Shown here: one piece after another, positions 8,216-17,314 of the stretch
How the letters are laid out: each line of letters starts with the position of its first letter
How positions within the stretch are numbered: position 1 is the stretch's first letter
From: Opitutaceae bacterium
Lineage (GTDB): Bacteria; Verrucomicrobiota; Verrucomicrobiia; Opitutales; Opitutaceae
Assembly (NCBI GenBank): GCA_016794625.1
Contig: JAEUGY010000046.1
Location: 1-64,000 of the forward strand
Direction of reading: 5' to 3'
DNA: 64,000 bases
Notes under the pieces: model-generated
Told to the model about the DNA's origin: nothing
Seen by the model: the letters and a program-made list of their open reading frames with translations, nothing else
The model's database searches: none
Translations under genes and position numbers: made by a program

Positions 8216-9376
8216 TCAGCGTGCCGCGAGGGCCCGCGTCATGCGCCGGAGCGCCTCGTCGAGGGTGGAGTGCGGACAGCCGAAGTTGAGTCGCACATAC
8301 GCTCCTGGACGCGCGCCGAAGAAGCGGCCTTCGCTCAATCCGACCCCGTGGGCCTCGAAGTGGGCGATCGGATCGGGCAGGCCCAGCGCCTGGACGTTCA
8401 TCCAGGCCAGGTAGGTCGCCTCGATCGGCGCCTCGATCTCGACCCCCGGAAGATGGCGGCGGAGGGAGTCGAGCAGATGATCGCGGTTGCGGCGCAACTG
8501 CGCGAGCAAGGCTTGACGCCAGGGTTCTCCGTGGCGAAACGCAGCTTCGCAGGCGACATAGCCCAGGATATTGACTTCGGCGACAATGCCGGCCGAGGCC
8601 TGGACAAAACGCGCGCGCAGGGCGGGGTTGGGAATGATGGCGAGTGCGCAACCCAGACCGGGCACGTTGTAGGTCTTGCTCGGCGCGATCAGGGTCAAGG
8701 TCTGCTGGAGGATCTCGGCGCCGAGGGAGCCTGACGGAATGTGGCGCAAGGCCGGGTCGAGGATCAGATCGCAATGGATTTCGTCGGAGCACAGCACCAA
8801 CCGGTGCCGCAGGCAGAACTCGGCGATGCGCTCCAGTTCCAACCGGGTGAAAACGCGCCCGACCGGGTTGTGCGGATTGCAGAGGAAGAACGCCTTCGTC
8901 CGGGGCGTCACCGCCTTCTCCAGGGCTTCCCAGTCGATGTCCCAGCGACGTTGCGCCTGGTCCAGAACCAACGGAACCGTCACGGGCACGCGCCCGGCGT
9001 TGCGCGGTGCCGACATGAAGGGTGGGTAAACCGGGGTCAGACACAGGATCTCTTCGCCCGGTCCGGCCGAGGCGAGGGCGGTGACATTGAGGCCGACGAC
9101 CAGACCCGGCAGCCAGACCAGCCAGGACGGATCGATGGTCCAACCGTGGCGGACGGCGAGCATCTCGACCACCGCCTCGACCTGGGAGGGGACCGGCCGG
9201 GCGTAGCCGAAGATGCCATGGTCGATCCGCCGATGCAGCGCCTCAATCACGGCAGGAGGCGAGACGAAGTCCATGTCCGCCACCCACAGCGGCAGAACGT
9301 CCTTGCCCGCGTACTTCTGCCATTTTTGCGAGTCGGTCTGCCGACGTTCCGGATGCGTTGCAAAATCGAAGGTCAT
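8216..9376 (-). CDS. MalY/PatB-type PLP-dependent C-S lyase
   Basis: A 386-residue fold-type I PLP enzyme of the MalY/PatB group (cystathionine beta-lyase-like). The start MTFDF…ERRQTDSQKWQKY and the motif LPLWVADMDF are characteristic. Further signatures are CNPHNPVGRVFT, the cofactor aspartate in CSDEIHCDLIL, and the PLP lysine Lys234 in APSKTYNVPGL. It probably cleaves C-S bonds of cystathionine or related thioethers, feeding methionine or sulphur metabolism. The start at 9376 is chosen by family alignment; a longer frame to 9472 adds a leader not expected in the family. Confidence 0.88.
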   Translation of the reverse strand: MTFDFATHPERRQTDSQKWQKYAGKDVLPLWVADMDFVSPPAVIEALHRRIDHGIFGYARPVPSQVEAVVEMLAVRHGWTIDPSWLVWLPGLVVGLNVTALASAGPGEEILCLTPVYPPFMSAPRNAGRVPVTVPLVLDQAQRRWDIDWEALEKAVTPRTKAFFLCNPHNPVGRVFTRLELERIAEFCLRHRLVLCSDEIHCDLILDPALRHIPSGSLGAEILQQTLTLIAPSKTYNVPGLGCALAIIPNPALRARFVQASAGIVAEVNILGYVACEAAFRHGEPWRQALLAQLRRNRDHLLDSLRRHLPGVEIEAPIEATYLAWMNVQALGLPDPIAHFEAHGVGLSEGRFFGARPGAYVRLNFGCPHSTLDEALRRMTRALAAR

Positions 9377-9643
9377 GACGGTGAGGGGTCCGTTGAACCA
9401 CGGATTGGGCGGCTTGAACATGGATTTCTGTGCGAGGACGACCGCAGTGACGTATTTTCTCAGGTGAGACACTTCAGACCGTGCAATTTCTTCTCAGTTG
9501 GCTCTGGCGTGATTGTAAGTATCTCATTACGAGTAACAAACGCTTCGGTCGGGTCCGGCACTCGTTGTGCATCAGGGGGTGGCAGGTTCGATATGAACCA
9601 CAAACAACCCACTCAACCTCTCACTTATCTGGAGAATCCTATC

Positions 9644-10093
9644 ATGAGACTCGTACGCTACACCTATCCTTCCACCCGCAGCCTGGTTTCCTCGCCTTTG
9701 TTTTCCCGTGCCCCGTGGTCCGGGTTGGAGAATGAAATCGACCGCCTCTTTGAAACGGCCTTTGGCGAAGCCCCGACGGCCGCGTTGGGCGGCTCGTTCC
9801 CGGTCGACCTGTATGAAGACAAGGACAACCGCTATGTGCGCGCCGAACTCCCCGGCGTGAGCCGCGATGCAATCCAAGTCGAAGTGGTCGACGGCACGTT
9901 GACGCTGCAGGCGAGCCGCAAGACCGGCGACGACAAGACGTCGGAGTCCGTGTCGTTCAGCCGTTCGATTACCCTCACCGATGAGGTCAAGACGGACGCG
10001 ATTCGCGCCCAGTATGAGAACGGCGTGCTCACGGTCACCCTCCCCAAGAAAGAGGAAGCCAAGCCGCGCAAGATCTCGGTTCAGGTCGGCTGA
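9644..10093 (+). CDS. Hsp20/alpha-crystallin small heat-shock protein (first copy)
   Basis: A 149-residue small heat-shock protein. The N-terminal arm includes NEIDRLFETAF, and the alpha-crystallin domain covers about residues 45-145. It shows FPVDLYEDKDNRYVRAELPGV, the strand block SVSFSRSITL, and the GVLTVTLPK motif near the end, followed by a short tail with KISVQV. It should be an ATP-independent holdase oligomer. GGAG sits ten bases before the ATG, one of the clearer ribosome sites in this window. A second Hsp20 gene follows 38 bases downstream. The 267-base upstream gap shows no CIRCE element. Confidence 0.93.
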   Translation: MRLVRYTYPSTRSLVSSPLFSRAPWSGLENEIDRLFETAFGEAPTAALGGSFPVDLYEDKDNRYVRAELPGVSRDAIQVEVVDGTLTLQASRKTGDDKTSESVSFSRSITLTDEVKTDAIRAQYENGVLTVTLPKKEEAKPRKISVQVG

Positions 10094-10131
10094 TCTGGAA
10101 CCCCCGGTTCACCTCACTCTCAACTCAACGC

Positions 10132-10566
10132 ATGTCACTCACTCTTCCTACCATGAATCTCCTCCACTCCCTCGTTCCCTCCCTCGGTCGCAATGGCGGT
10201 CAAGTCCGCCCGGAAGCTTCTCCCGCTCAGGCGGATCTGGGCCCCACCGTGCGCCCGGTCTACACCCTCAAGGAAACGGATGATGCCTATGGCGCCACCG
10301 TCTATCTCCCTGGGGTGACCAAAGATGGACTCGATATTGATACCGAGAATGGCGTGCTCACCGTCGTGGGCCGCCGTTCGTGGAAGCAACCCGAGTCCTG
10401 GACGTCGCTCTACCGCGAGTCTTCGGACGCCACCTATGTTCTGTCGCTCCGCCTCGATCTGTCGATTGACGTCGACAAGATTCACGCCGAGCTGAACGAC
10501 GGTGTGCTCCGCCTCTCCTTGCCGAAGAGCGAAGCGCTCAAGCCCCGCAAGATTGCGGTATCGTAA
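10132..10566 (+). CDS. Hsp20/alpha-crystallin small heat-shock protein (second copy)
   Basis: A 144-residue paralogue of the preceding gene. The alpha-crystallin domain runs from about residue 40: RPVYTLKETDDAYGATVYLPGV, a YVLSLRLDLSIDVDKI block, then DGVLRLSLPKSEALKPRKIAV at the end. It is clearly diverged from its neighbour (GATVYLPGVTKDGLDI against YVRAELPGVSRDAIQV) and lacks its partner's N-terminal NEIDRLF arm. A second ATG at 10153 is an alternative start. The pair is probably co-transcribed and closed by the terminator at 10602. Confidence 0.9.
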   Translation: MSLTLPTMNLLHSLVPSLGRNGGQVRPEASPAQADLGPTVRPVYTLKETDDAYGATVYLPGVTKDGLDIDTENGVLTVVGRRSWKQPESWTSLYRESSDATYVLSLRLDLSIDVDKIHAELNDGVLRLSLPKSEALKPRKIAVS

Positions 10567-10601
10567 GCGCCCGAGCCACCTTTGTGCCGCCTGGCCAGCC
10601 G

Positions 10602-10630
10602 AAAGCCGACCCCAAGGGGGTCGGCTTTTT
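10602..10630 (+). terminator. Rho-independent terminator of the hsp20 pair
   Basis: A 12-bp stem (AAAGCCGACCCC at 10602-10613 with GGGGTCGGCTTT at 10617-10628), a three-base loop and a T run ending at 10630. Because the left arm starts with A residues it may also help end terC on the opposite strand, whose stop is at 10637. Confidence 0.9.
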
Positions 10631-10636
10631 CGTGGG

Positions 10637-11617
10637 CTAGTGACCCGGGTGGCCCGCTTTCGGCGACTCCTTGATCAACACACTCGCCAGCACCGAGGTG
10701 ACGAGCACGCCGCCGATCACGCTCAACGACACCGTTGTGCCGATGTGGATTTGAAAGTATTCGATCAACATCTTTACTCCGATGAAGATCAGGATGACGG
10801 ACAAGCCGATCTTCAGGAATCGGAACAGCTGCATGATACCGCTCAACGCGAAGTAGAGCGACCGCAGACCCAGGATGGCGAAGATGTTGGAGGTCAGGGC
10901 GACAAAGCCGTCCTGGGTGATGGCGAGCACGGCCGGCAGCGAGTCGAGGGCGAAGACCAGGTCGGTCGATTCCACCACGATCAGGACAATGAACAACGGA
11001 GTGGCGACCCTGCGTCCATTGATGATCGTGAAGAACTTTCCGCCGTCCATCGTCGGACTGACCGGGAAGAGCCGGCGGAAAAGCCGGACGGCAAGGTTCT
11101 TCTCCGGATCCACGTCGCCTTCGCCATTCCCCGCCAAGGCCATTTTCACGCCGGTGTAGATCAGGAAGGCACCGAAGATATAAATGACCCAATGGAACCG
11201 GGCGAGCACGCTCACGCCGACCAGAATGAAGATGGCCCGCATGACCACCGCCCCGATGATGCCCCAGAACAGGACCCGGTGCTGCCACTCCTGCGGCACG
11301 CGGAAGTAGGCGAAGACCAGGATGAAGACAAAGACGTTGTCCACGCTCAGGCACAATTCGATCAGGTAGCCGGCCAGAAACTGCTGGGCGGTTTCGCCCC
11401 CGCGCCAGACGCTGAGCAGACCGCAGAAAGCGAAGGCCAGGCCTGACCAGACACCGCACCAGATGAGGGCCTCCTTCGTCTTGACGATGTTGGAGCCGCG
11501 GTGGAAGACCCCGAGATCCAGGGCGAGCATGGCGGCGATGAAGACAAAGAAGGCCAGCCACGCCCAAAGCGGCAGCGGGGGTAGGTCAGTCAGCACGGTC
11601 GTGGCCAGGAGGGTCAT
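10637..11617 (-). CDS. TerC-family membrane protein
   Basis: A 326-residue protein with about eight membrane helices. Signature segments are AGYLIELCLSVDNVFVFILVFAYF, with the conserved acidic and asparagine residues of the first TerC motif, and ESTDLVFALDSLPAVLAIT in the second half, an internal repeat of the first. TerC proteins are linked to tellurite resistance and to metal (manganese/calcium) efflux associated with exported metalloproteins; the specific substrate here is not visible. The ATG at 11617 is preferred over the one at 11674, whose extra 19 residues are not typical. It is divergent from mscS. Confidence 0.9.
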   Translation of the reverse strand: MTLLATTVLTDLPPLPLWAWLAFFVFIAAMLALDLGVFHRGSNIVKTKEALIWCGVWSGLAFAFCGLLSVWRGGETAQQFLAGYLIELCLSVDNVFVFILVFAYFRVPQEWQHRVLFWGIIGAVVMRAIFILVGVSVLARFHWVIYIFGAFLIYTGVKMALAGNGEGDVDPEKNLAVRLFRRLFPVSPTMDGGKFFTIINGRRVATPLFIVLIVVESTDLVFALDSLPAVLAITQDGFVALTSNIFAILGLRSLYFALSGIMQLFRFLKIGLSVILIFIGVKMLIEYFQIHIGTTVSLSVIGGVLVTSVLASVLIKESPKAGHPGH

Positions 11618-11776
11618 TCGGGCGCAGGATGGTTGTGAGAAGGACGGACCGGCAAGCGGCGAGTGCCCGGACACGCGTCGAGTGGGAACTTTGAGTTTTT
11701 TTCTATATGGGGGGACCTGAGCACTAAGTTTGACCAGGGAACGGATGCTCGTTTGAACAGACGACTCATCCTAGCC

Positions 11777-13054
11777 ATGAATTGTCTTTTATTTTTCCTC
11801 CGTGGCAGTTTGGTGTGCGGCCTGGCCGCCATCGCATCGGCACAGACGACTCCGGAAGCCGGTGCGGGTACAGCGGGCGAAACCACCACGACGGCCGCGG
11901 CGGCGGTCGCCGGTGGGTACGTCCAGGTGGAGACGCCCGACCTCCTGGAGCATCTAGTGGATCTCGTGCTCGGGGTTTTTGACATTCGCAGCAGCGGCAA
12001 TACGCCGACCCATTATGCGATCGCGGCCTTGTTCCTGGTCGGAGCGGTGGTCTTGCGCCGGTTGGTGACCCGGCTGCTCTTTGGGTTCTTTCGACGACTG
12101 GCCGCCCGGACGCGGACGACGCTCGACGACAAGCTGTTTCCGGCGCTGGAAACCCCGGTGGGGGCGATGATCGCGTTGATCGGTGCGGTCGCCGCGCTGA
12201 AGGTGCTGAAGCTTTCCGCCACCGGCGACCAGACCGTTCGTTACGTGAGCACGATGGCGTTCTCGCTGGTGATCTTCTGGCTCCTCCTGCGGGCCTTCAA
12301 CACCCTGCTGGAACACCTCCAAGGCGTGGCCCAGGAGCGCCAAATGGGCATTGCGGCCTTCATGCCGTGGATCCGCAAGACGCTGCTCGTCGTCTTTGTT
12401 GTCTTCGGCGTTCTCCTGGTGGCGCAGAGCCTCGGGGCGGACGTCAAGGCGTTCCTCGCCGGCCTCGGGATTGGCGGACTCGCGTTCGCGTTGGCGGCGC
12501 AGGATACGCTCGCCAATGTCTTTGGATCCGTGGTCGTGGCGGTGGACCAGCCGTTCAAGATCGGCGAGTTTGTGCGCATCGGCGGCAACGCCGGGGTGGT
12601 GGAAGACATTGGACTGCGCTCGACCAAGTTGCGGGGGGCCGACAAGTCCCTGACCATCGTGCCCAACAAAACGGTGGCCTCGGAACCGGTGGTCAACCTC
12701 TCCCGATTCACCCAGCGGCGGGTCGAGCAGGTCATCGGCCTCACCTATTCCAGTTCGGCTGATGCGATGCAGGAGATCATGAATGAGTTCAAGGCCATCA
12801 TCCTCGCCCGCGACGAGGTCGATCCCACGTCGGTGATGGTGTTCTTCCGCGACTTTGCGGCGTCCTCGCTCGACATCTGGATCGTGTACCTGACGAAGGA
12901 CGCCGACTTTCAGCGGCACATGCTCGTCCGGCAGGAAATCAACCTCGCCCTCATGCGCGCGGTGGAAGCCAAGGGACTGTCCTTCGCGTTCCCGTCGCAG
13001 TCCGTTTACCTGGAAGGCGAAGTCGGCCGCCGGCTGCGCAGCGCGGCGAACTGA
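11777..13054 (+). CDS. MscS-family mechanosensitive channel with signal peptide
   Basis: A 425-residue protein. It opens with a cleavable signal peptide (MNCLLFFLRG…AIASAQ) and an Ala/Thr/Gly-rich periplasmic stretch. Membrane helices follow (HYAIAALFLVGAVVL, AMIALIGAVAAL, FSLVIFWLLLRA, LLVVFVVFGVLLVAQSLG). The pore helix and start of the MscS domain read FLAGLGIGGLAFALAAQDTLANVFGSVVVAVDQPFKIGEFVRI. The beta domain contains GVVEDIGLRSTKLR and the C-terminal alpha/beta domain continues to the end. It should release osmolytes under membrane tension. The ATG at 11777 gives the signal peptide. Confidence 0.92.
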   Translation: MNCLLFFLRGSLVCGLAAIASAQTTPEAGAGTAGETTTTAAAAVAGGYVQVETPDLLEHLVDLVLGVFDIRSSGNTPTHYAIAALFLVGAVVLRRLVTRLLFGFFRRLAARTRTTLDDKLFPALETPVGAMIALIGAVAALKVLKLSATGDQTVRYVSTMAFSLVIFWLLLRAFNTLLEHLQGVAQERQMGIAAFMPWIRKTLLVVFVVFGVLLVAQSLGADVKAFLAGLGIGGLAFALAAQDTLANVFGSVVVAVDQPFKIGEFVRIGGNAGVVEDIGLRSTKLRGADKSLTIVPNKTVASEPVVNLSRFTQRRVEQVIGLTYSSSADAMQEIMNEFKAIILARDEVDPTSVMVFFRDFAASSLDIWIVYLTKDADFQRHMLVRQEINLALMRAVEAKGLSFAFPSQSVYLEGEVGRRLRSAAN

Positions 13055-13075
13055 GCGCAGTCGGACTGCGAGGCT

Positions 13076-15346
13076 TCAGCGCAGGATGGGGAAGAGGGCG
13101 GCGTGGTCGTCGGTCCAGAGACTCATGGACTCCGTCTTCAGGCTGGGCGCGCGCACGTGATCGAGGAACTCGTCCACATCGAGCGCCTCATGCTCGCGGG
13201 CCAGCAACATCCAGGTGGTGTTGTAGACCCACCAGCTGTCGGAGTCGTCCTGAATCAAGGTGTGGACCTTGAGTTTGAAGTGTTGCGCCAGTTTTTCCAC
13301 GACCGGCTGGAGGTCCAGGTAGCGGTTGGAGATGTGGACGGCAATGACCCCCTGGGTTCGCAGGTGGTGGAGGTAGAGCTCCATCGACTCCTTGGTCAGG
13401 AGGTGGATCGGGATCGCATCGCTGCTGAAGGCGTCGAGCACCAGCAGATCAAACCCCTGGGACTGGCCGGCGTCCCGTTCGTGCTCCATCGACAGACGGG
13501 CGTCTCCCAGCACGACGTCGATCCGGGCGGGGCTGGCGGACAGGTAGCTGAAGTGGCTCCGGGCGATCCGTTCCACCTCCGGATTGATTTCGTAGATACG
13601 CAGCCGGTCCCCGGCGCGTCCGTAGGTGGCGAGCGTCCCGGTCCCGAGCCCGACCAGTCCCATGTGCCGTTGGCCCGCCGGCTGGCGGAGATGTTTGATC
13701 GCCAGTCCGACCCCGCTCCCTTCGCCATAGTAGCTGGACGGCCAGGCGGCCTGTTCCGGATGACGGAACTGCATGCCGTGCGTGATGACCCCGTGGACCA
13801 GCTTGTAGTGATGCCCATGTTCATTGTGCACCATGTCCTCGTACACCTTGAGGGTGCCGTAGAAGTTGCGCGTGGCGACCAGCGCCGCGCGGGTCGACCG
13901 GTGCAGCTGCACGATCAGCACCATGCCCAGGGCCACGCACAGCAGCATGATGAAGCCACCGAGGCGCGGGCGCCACTGACGCCGGAGCGCAGCCTGGGGC
14001 GGAATCAGGAAGAGGGCGGACAGCGCCAGACCGATGGCCAGGAGCTTCCAGTGCGGACGGTAGAGGGAGAGGGCGGACTCCCCGTACCGCTTCAGGCTCT
14101 CGACGACCTCGTCGGTGAACGACAGCCCAAACGTCGGGATCAGCAGCAAGGCGATGCCGGTGCCGACAGCGGCCCCGAGGACCAGACCCCGACTCCGATC
14201 CCGCAGCGCCACCATGCCGACCAGGTAACTGAGCAACCAGAGTCCGGCCTGGAGTTCGGCGGTGCGATCAAACAAGGCCGGGGCCACCACCGCCACCAAC
14301 AATCCGCCCAGCGCTCCACCGGCGGAGATCAGCAGGTAGAAGGACGTCAGTTGACGCGCCGGAGGCTTCAGCCGGTAGAGTTCGCCGTGACAGATCATGC
14401 AGGCGGCGAACAAGGTGCCGGCATAACCGGCGACCTGGAGCCAAAGGTCCGCGTTGGACTCGACGAACAGCAAGTGACACACGGCGGAAGCGCCGACGAC
14501 CAGCAAGGCGGCGAAGAGACCGCGGTGGTACCACCGCGGATGATCGAAACAGAGGATGAACGTCAGCAGGTAGAGTGACAGAGGCAGGACCCAGAGAAAC
14601 GGAATGACGGCGATGTCCTGACTCAGCTGATTGGTCGTGGAGAGCAGCAGGATGGAGGCGATGGCCGGAAGCACGACCCAGAGCAGCCGGTCGTAAAACG
14701 AAAGCGGACGGGCGGGCGTTGCTTCACCCGCATCGCTGTCGACCGCCGGCGAGACGGGCAACGGTTCCACGGCGCGCACCGACCAGGCCACCCAGCCGCA
14801 GATCGCAGCGAAGGCGACCAGACCGCACGACCAGAGAAACGACTGCGTTTGCCGCGAGAACGCCGCCTCGAAGTAGAACGGGTAGCTGATCAACGCGAGC
14901 AGCGACCCCGCATTGGAAAGCGCGTAGAGCCGGTAGGGTGAGCGTCCCGGATGGGCGAGACTGAACCACGTTTGCAACAACGGCCCCGTCGCTGAAAGAA
15001 CGAAGTAGGGCAGGCCGAGCGTGAGTGTGAGCAAGAAAAGGATACTCACCACCGGATTCTCCCCGCCAGTCGGCTTCCAGGCGTTGTCCGGCACAATCGG
15101 CAGCAGCGCAAGGGAGAGGGCGAGCAGACCCAGGTGAGTCCAAGCCTGATGCCGCGGACGCAGGCGGGTGGAAGAAACATGGGCGTACGCGTATCCGAGA
15201 AGCAGGACGGACTGGAAAAAAAGCAGACAGGTGGTCCAGACACCGGGACTCCCGCCGAACCACGGCAGGATGAATTTGCCGATCAACGGCTGGACTTGAA
15301 AGAGAAGGAATGCGCCCAGGAAAACGGCGAGAGCGAATGGCAACAT
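13076..15346 (-). CDS. Membrane protein fused to a spermidine-synthase-like domain
   Basis: A 756-residue fusion. Residues 1 to about 480 hold some 14 hydrophobic helices, beginning MLPFALAVFLGAFLLFQVQPLIGKFILPWFGG, the typical start of the fused MFS/spermidine synthase family. The C-terminal part is a Rossmann methyltransferase-like spermidine-synthase domain: MGLVGLGTGTLATYG binds the decarboxylated SAM-type cofactor, RIYEINPEV supplies the acidic ribose contact, and LLVLDAFSSDAIPIHLLT holds the catalytic-loop aspartate. Substrate is unknown. The ATG at 15346 is chosen because an in-frame extension to 15688 adds a non-conserved, Gly/Ser/Arg-rich leader that overlaps the divergent gene. Confidence 0.88.
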   Translation of the reverse strand: MLPFALAVFLGAFLLFQVQPLIGKFILPWFGGSPGVWTTCLLFFQSVLLLGYAYAHVSSTRLRPRHQAWTHLGLLALSLALLPIVPDNAWKPTGGENPVVSILFLLTLTLGLPYFVLSATGPLLQTWFSLAHPGRSPYRLYALSNAGSLLALISYPFYFEAAFSRQTQSFLWSCGLVAFAAICGWVAWSVRAVEPLPVSPAVDSDAGEATPARPLSFYDRLLWVVLPAIASILLLSTTNQLSQDIAVIPFLWVLPLSLYLLTFILCFDHPRWYHRGLFAALLVVGASAVCHLLFVESNADLWLQVAGYAGTLFAACMICHGELYRLKPPARQLTSFYLLISAGGALGGLLVAVVAPALFDRTAELQAGLWLLSYLVGMVALRDRSRGLVLGAAVGTGIALLLIPTFGLSFTDEVVESLKRYGESALSLYRPHWKLLAIGLALSALFLIPPQAALRRQWRPRLGGFIMLLCVALGMVLIVQLHRSTRAALVATRNFYGTLKVYEDMVHNEHGHHYKLVHGVITHGMQFRHPEQAAWPSSYYGEGSGVGLAIKHLRQPAGQRHMGLVGLGTGTLATYGRAGDRLRIYEINPEVERIARSHFSYLSASPARIDVVLGDARLSMEHERDAGQSQGFDLLVLDAFSSDAIPIHLLTKESMELYLHHLRTQGVIAVHISNRYLDLQPVVEKLAQHFKLKVHTLIQDDSDSWWVYNTTWMLLAREHEALDVDEFLDHVRAPSLKTESMSLWTDDHAALFPILR

Positions 15347-15557
15347 GGACCCATCCGACCAGCCGGCAGGCGGTTCGGCGAACGGAAAATGGCGGTTCTT
15401 GCGGGCTGCAGCCGGCGGGTCCTGACGGATACGCTGGCCGCGCCGAGGTTGCGCTTGCCATCGCCGGTCCGGATTTGCTTGCTGGCGGAACAGCTTCACC
15501 GCGGCTCCTCCACGGTCGCCGCCGTTGTACCCTATGTTGTCCCATAGTCCGCTCTCC

Positions 15558-17270
15558 ATGGGGGAGCCGTTGCCGCCCGAGCCGAGGGTCTCCGCGCCCC
15601 CGGCTGCGCCCACCCCGCCCGTCCTGCTCTGGCTGCTGCGACTGCTCGTGGTGATGCCGCTCGCCGGCGTGACTTGGGTCGCCGCCAATCTATTGCAGAA
15701 TATTCCGATGTGGGACGAGTTCGATACCGTCCTGAAGTTCCTGCTCGATTTCCGGGCGGCGGATTCGCTGGCCGGTGCGCTGCAGGAGTTTTTTGCGATG
15801 GCGAATGAACACTGCGTGCTGACCAGCCGCCTCGTGTTTGTCCTGCTCTACGAGCTGACGGGAAAAGCCAACTTTGTTCACCTCGCGATCGTGGGAAATC
15901 TTTTCATGCTGGCGACCCTGGTGGTGGGCGCGCGCGGCGTCGGCGGAAGCGGGGGAGCCCGGTGGCTGTGGGTGGCGGTGACCACGCTGCTGGTCTTTCA
16001 ACTCCAGCATCACGAGAACCTGTTCTCCTCCTATGCGTCGATCGATCATTTCCAAGTCGTTCTGCTGACCACGTCCAGCCTGCTGCTCGTGGTGCGGCCT
16101 GGCTGGCGCGCCCAACTGGGTGCGGGAGTGCTGGCCGCGCTGGCCGTGTTTACGCTCGCGCACGGGGTGGCGGTCCTGGTGGCGGGAGGCATCCTGCTCG
16201 CCGTGCAACGACGCTGGCGCCCCTTGATCGCCTGGATCGTGGGCGCGATCGTGATTGTCGGAGCCTTCTCCGTGCTGCTGTCGACGGCGAAGCTGGCCAT
16301 GGCCGTACGGTGGGATGGAGCAGGGGTGCAGCGGCTCTTCGCCTATTGGCTCACGATGCTCGGCGGTGTGCCGGCGTTGGGGCACCCGCGTTGGTCCCTC
16401 GGCGCCGGGGCGGCCCTCGTCACCGTGTTTGCCCTGCTCTCCTGGCGGCGCTGCTGGTCGACCCAACCCTTCTTGAGCGGCCTGGCGCTGACGGCGGTGC
16501 TTGGGTGCGCGTTCATCGCGTACGGCCGTTCCAGCGCGACGGACATTCCGCCGGTTTCCTCCCGGTACATGGTCCAGAGCGCCATGGCGTGGGCGGCGGT
16601 GGGCGTGCTTTTGGTCCGACAGATCCCGGTTGTTTCCGGACGGCGACTGGCCGGCGGCGTCCTCGCCGCGGCGGCGCTGGCGGTCAGCGTGGCGGCGGAC
16701 CTTCGCTTTTATGCCGAGGCCTGGGAGTTCACGCAGCGCCGCATCGATGCCGCGCGCCAGTACGATGAGCGGGCGACCGTCGACGGCATGAAGCGCCCCA
16801 TCTTTCCCAAGGGCGGTGTGGCCGACAAGGTGCTGGCCACGGCGGCGCGCGAGGACCTCTACCACCTGCCCGTGCAGAAGAGCCGCGAAGTGATCATGCC
16901 CGAGGGGCTGGAGCTCTACCCGATTGTGTTCTACCTCGACAAGGTGGCGATGGGCCGGAACAACCTGCACGTCCGCGGTTGGATGCTGACCCTGCGCGAG
17001 GTTTCACTCGATTTGCAGCCGCACCTTCAGCTGGTGCAAGGAGATCGGAGCTACCTCTTCCGGGGCTCGGTCGAGCGGCGCCCGGATGTGGCCCGCGCGC
17101 ACCCGGATCGCCTCGACGCCCTTCGCAGTGGTTTCTATTTTGTGGTGCCGCAGCAGTCCCTGCCCCCGGGGACCTACAACCTGCGCGTGGTCCTGATCGG
17201 GCATCGGCGCACGTACTACAACGAGACCAAACGAACGGTCGAAATCCCGCCCCGGCCGGCCACCCAATAA
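15558..17270 (+). CDS. Polytopic membrane protein of unknown function
   Basis: About 570 residues, not recognised. A Pro-rich N-terminus precedes about ten hydrophobic helices. The first external loop holds NIPMWDEFDTVLKFLLDFRAA, whose WDEFD motif resembles the acidic loop of GT-C/PMT-like membrane glycosyltransferases, and the next reads MANEHCVLTSRLVFVLLYEL. After residue 400 the protein becomes a soluble domain (about 170 residues) with LHVRGWMLTLREVSLDLQPHLQLVQGDRSYLFRGSVERRPDV and a beta-rich end. This layout is compatible with a lipid-linked sugar or surface-glycan enzyme, but that is inference. The true start may be 15525. Confidence 0.72.
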   Translation: MGEPLPPEPRVSAPPAAPTPPVLLWLLRLLVVMPLAGVTWVAANLLQNIPMWDEFDTVLKFLLDFRAADSLAGALQEFFAMANEHCVLTSRLVFVLLYELTGKANFVHLAIVGNLFMLATLVVGARGVGGSGGARWLWVAVTTLLVFQLQHHENLFSSYASIDHFQVVLLTTSSLLLVVRPGWRAQLGAGVLAALAVFTLAHGVAVLVAGGILLAVQRRWRPLIAWIVGAIVIVGAFSVLLSTAKLAMAVRWDGAGVQRLFAYWLTMLGGVPALGHPRWSLGAGAALVTVFALLSWRRCWSTQPFLSGLALTAVLGCAFIAYGRSSATDIPPVSSRYMVQSAMAWAAVGVLLVRQIPVVSGRRLAGGVLAAAALAVSVAADLRFYAEAWEFTQRRIDAARQYDERATVDGMKRPIFPKGGVADKVLATAAREDLYHLPVQKSREVIMPEGLELYPIVFYLDKVAMGRNNLHVRGWMLTLREVSLDLQPHLQLVQGDRSYLFRGSVERRPDVARAHPDRLDALRSGFYFVVPQQSLPPGTYNLRVVLIGHRRTYYNETKRTVEIPPRPATQ

Positions 17271-17314
17271 CTTTGCCATTTGTCCGCCAACCGATCTTCG
17301 TCTCCTCCCTCGAT

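Noticed and set aside
13076..15688. Extended start for the spermidine-synthase fusion at 15688
   Set aside because: The extra 114 residues are Gly/Ser/Arg-rich and overlap the divergent gene; the ATG at 15346 begins the conserved region.
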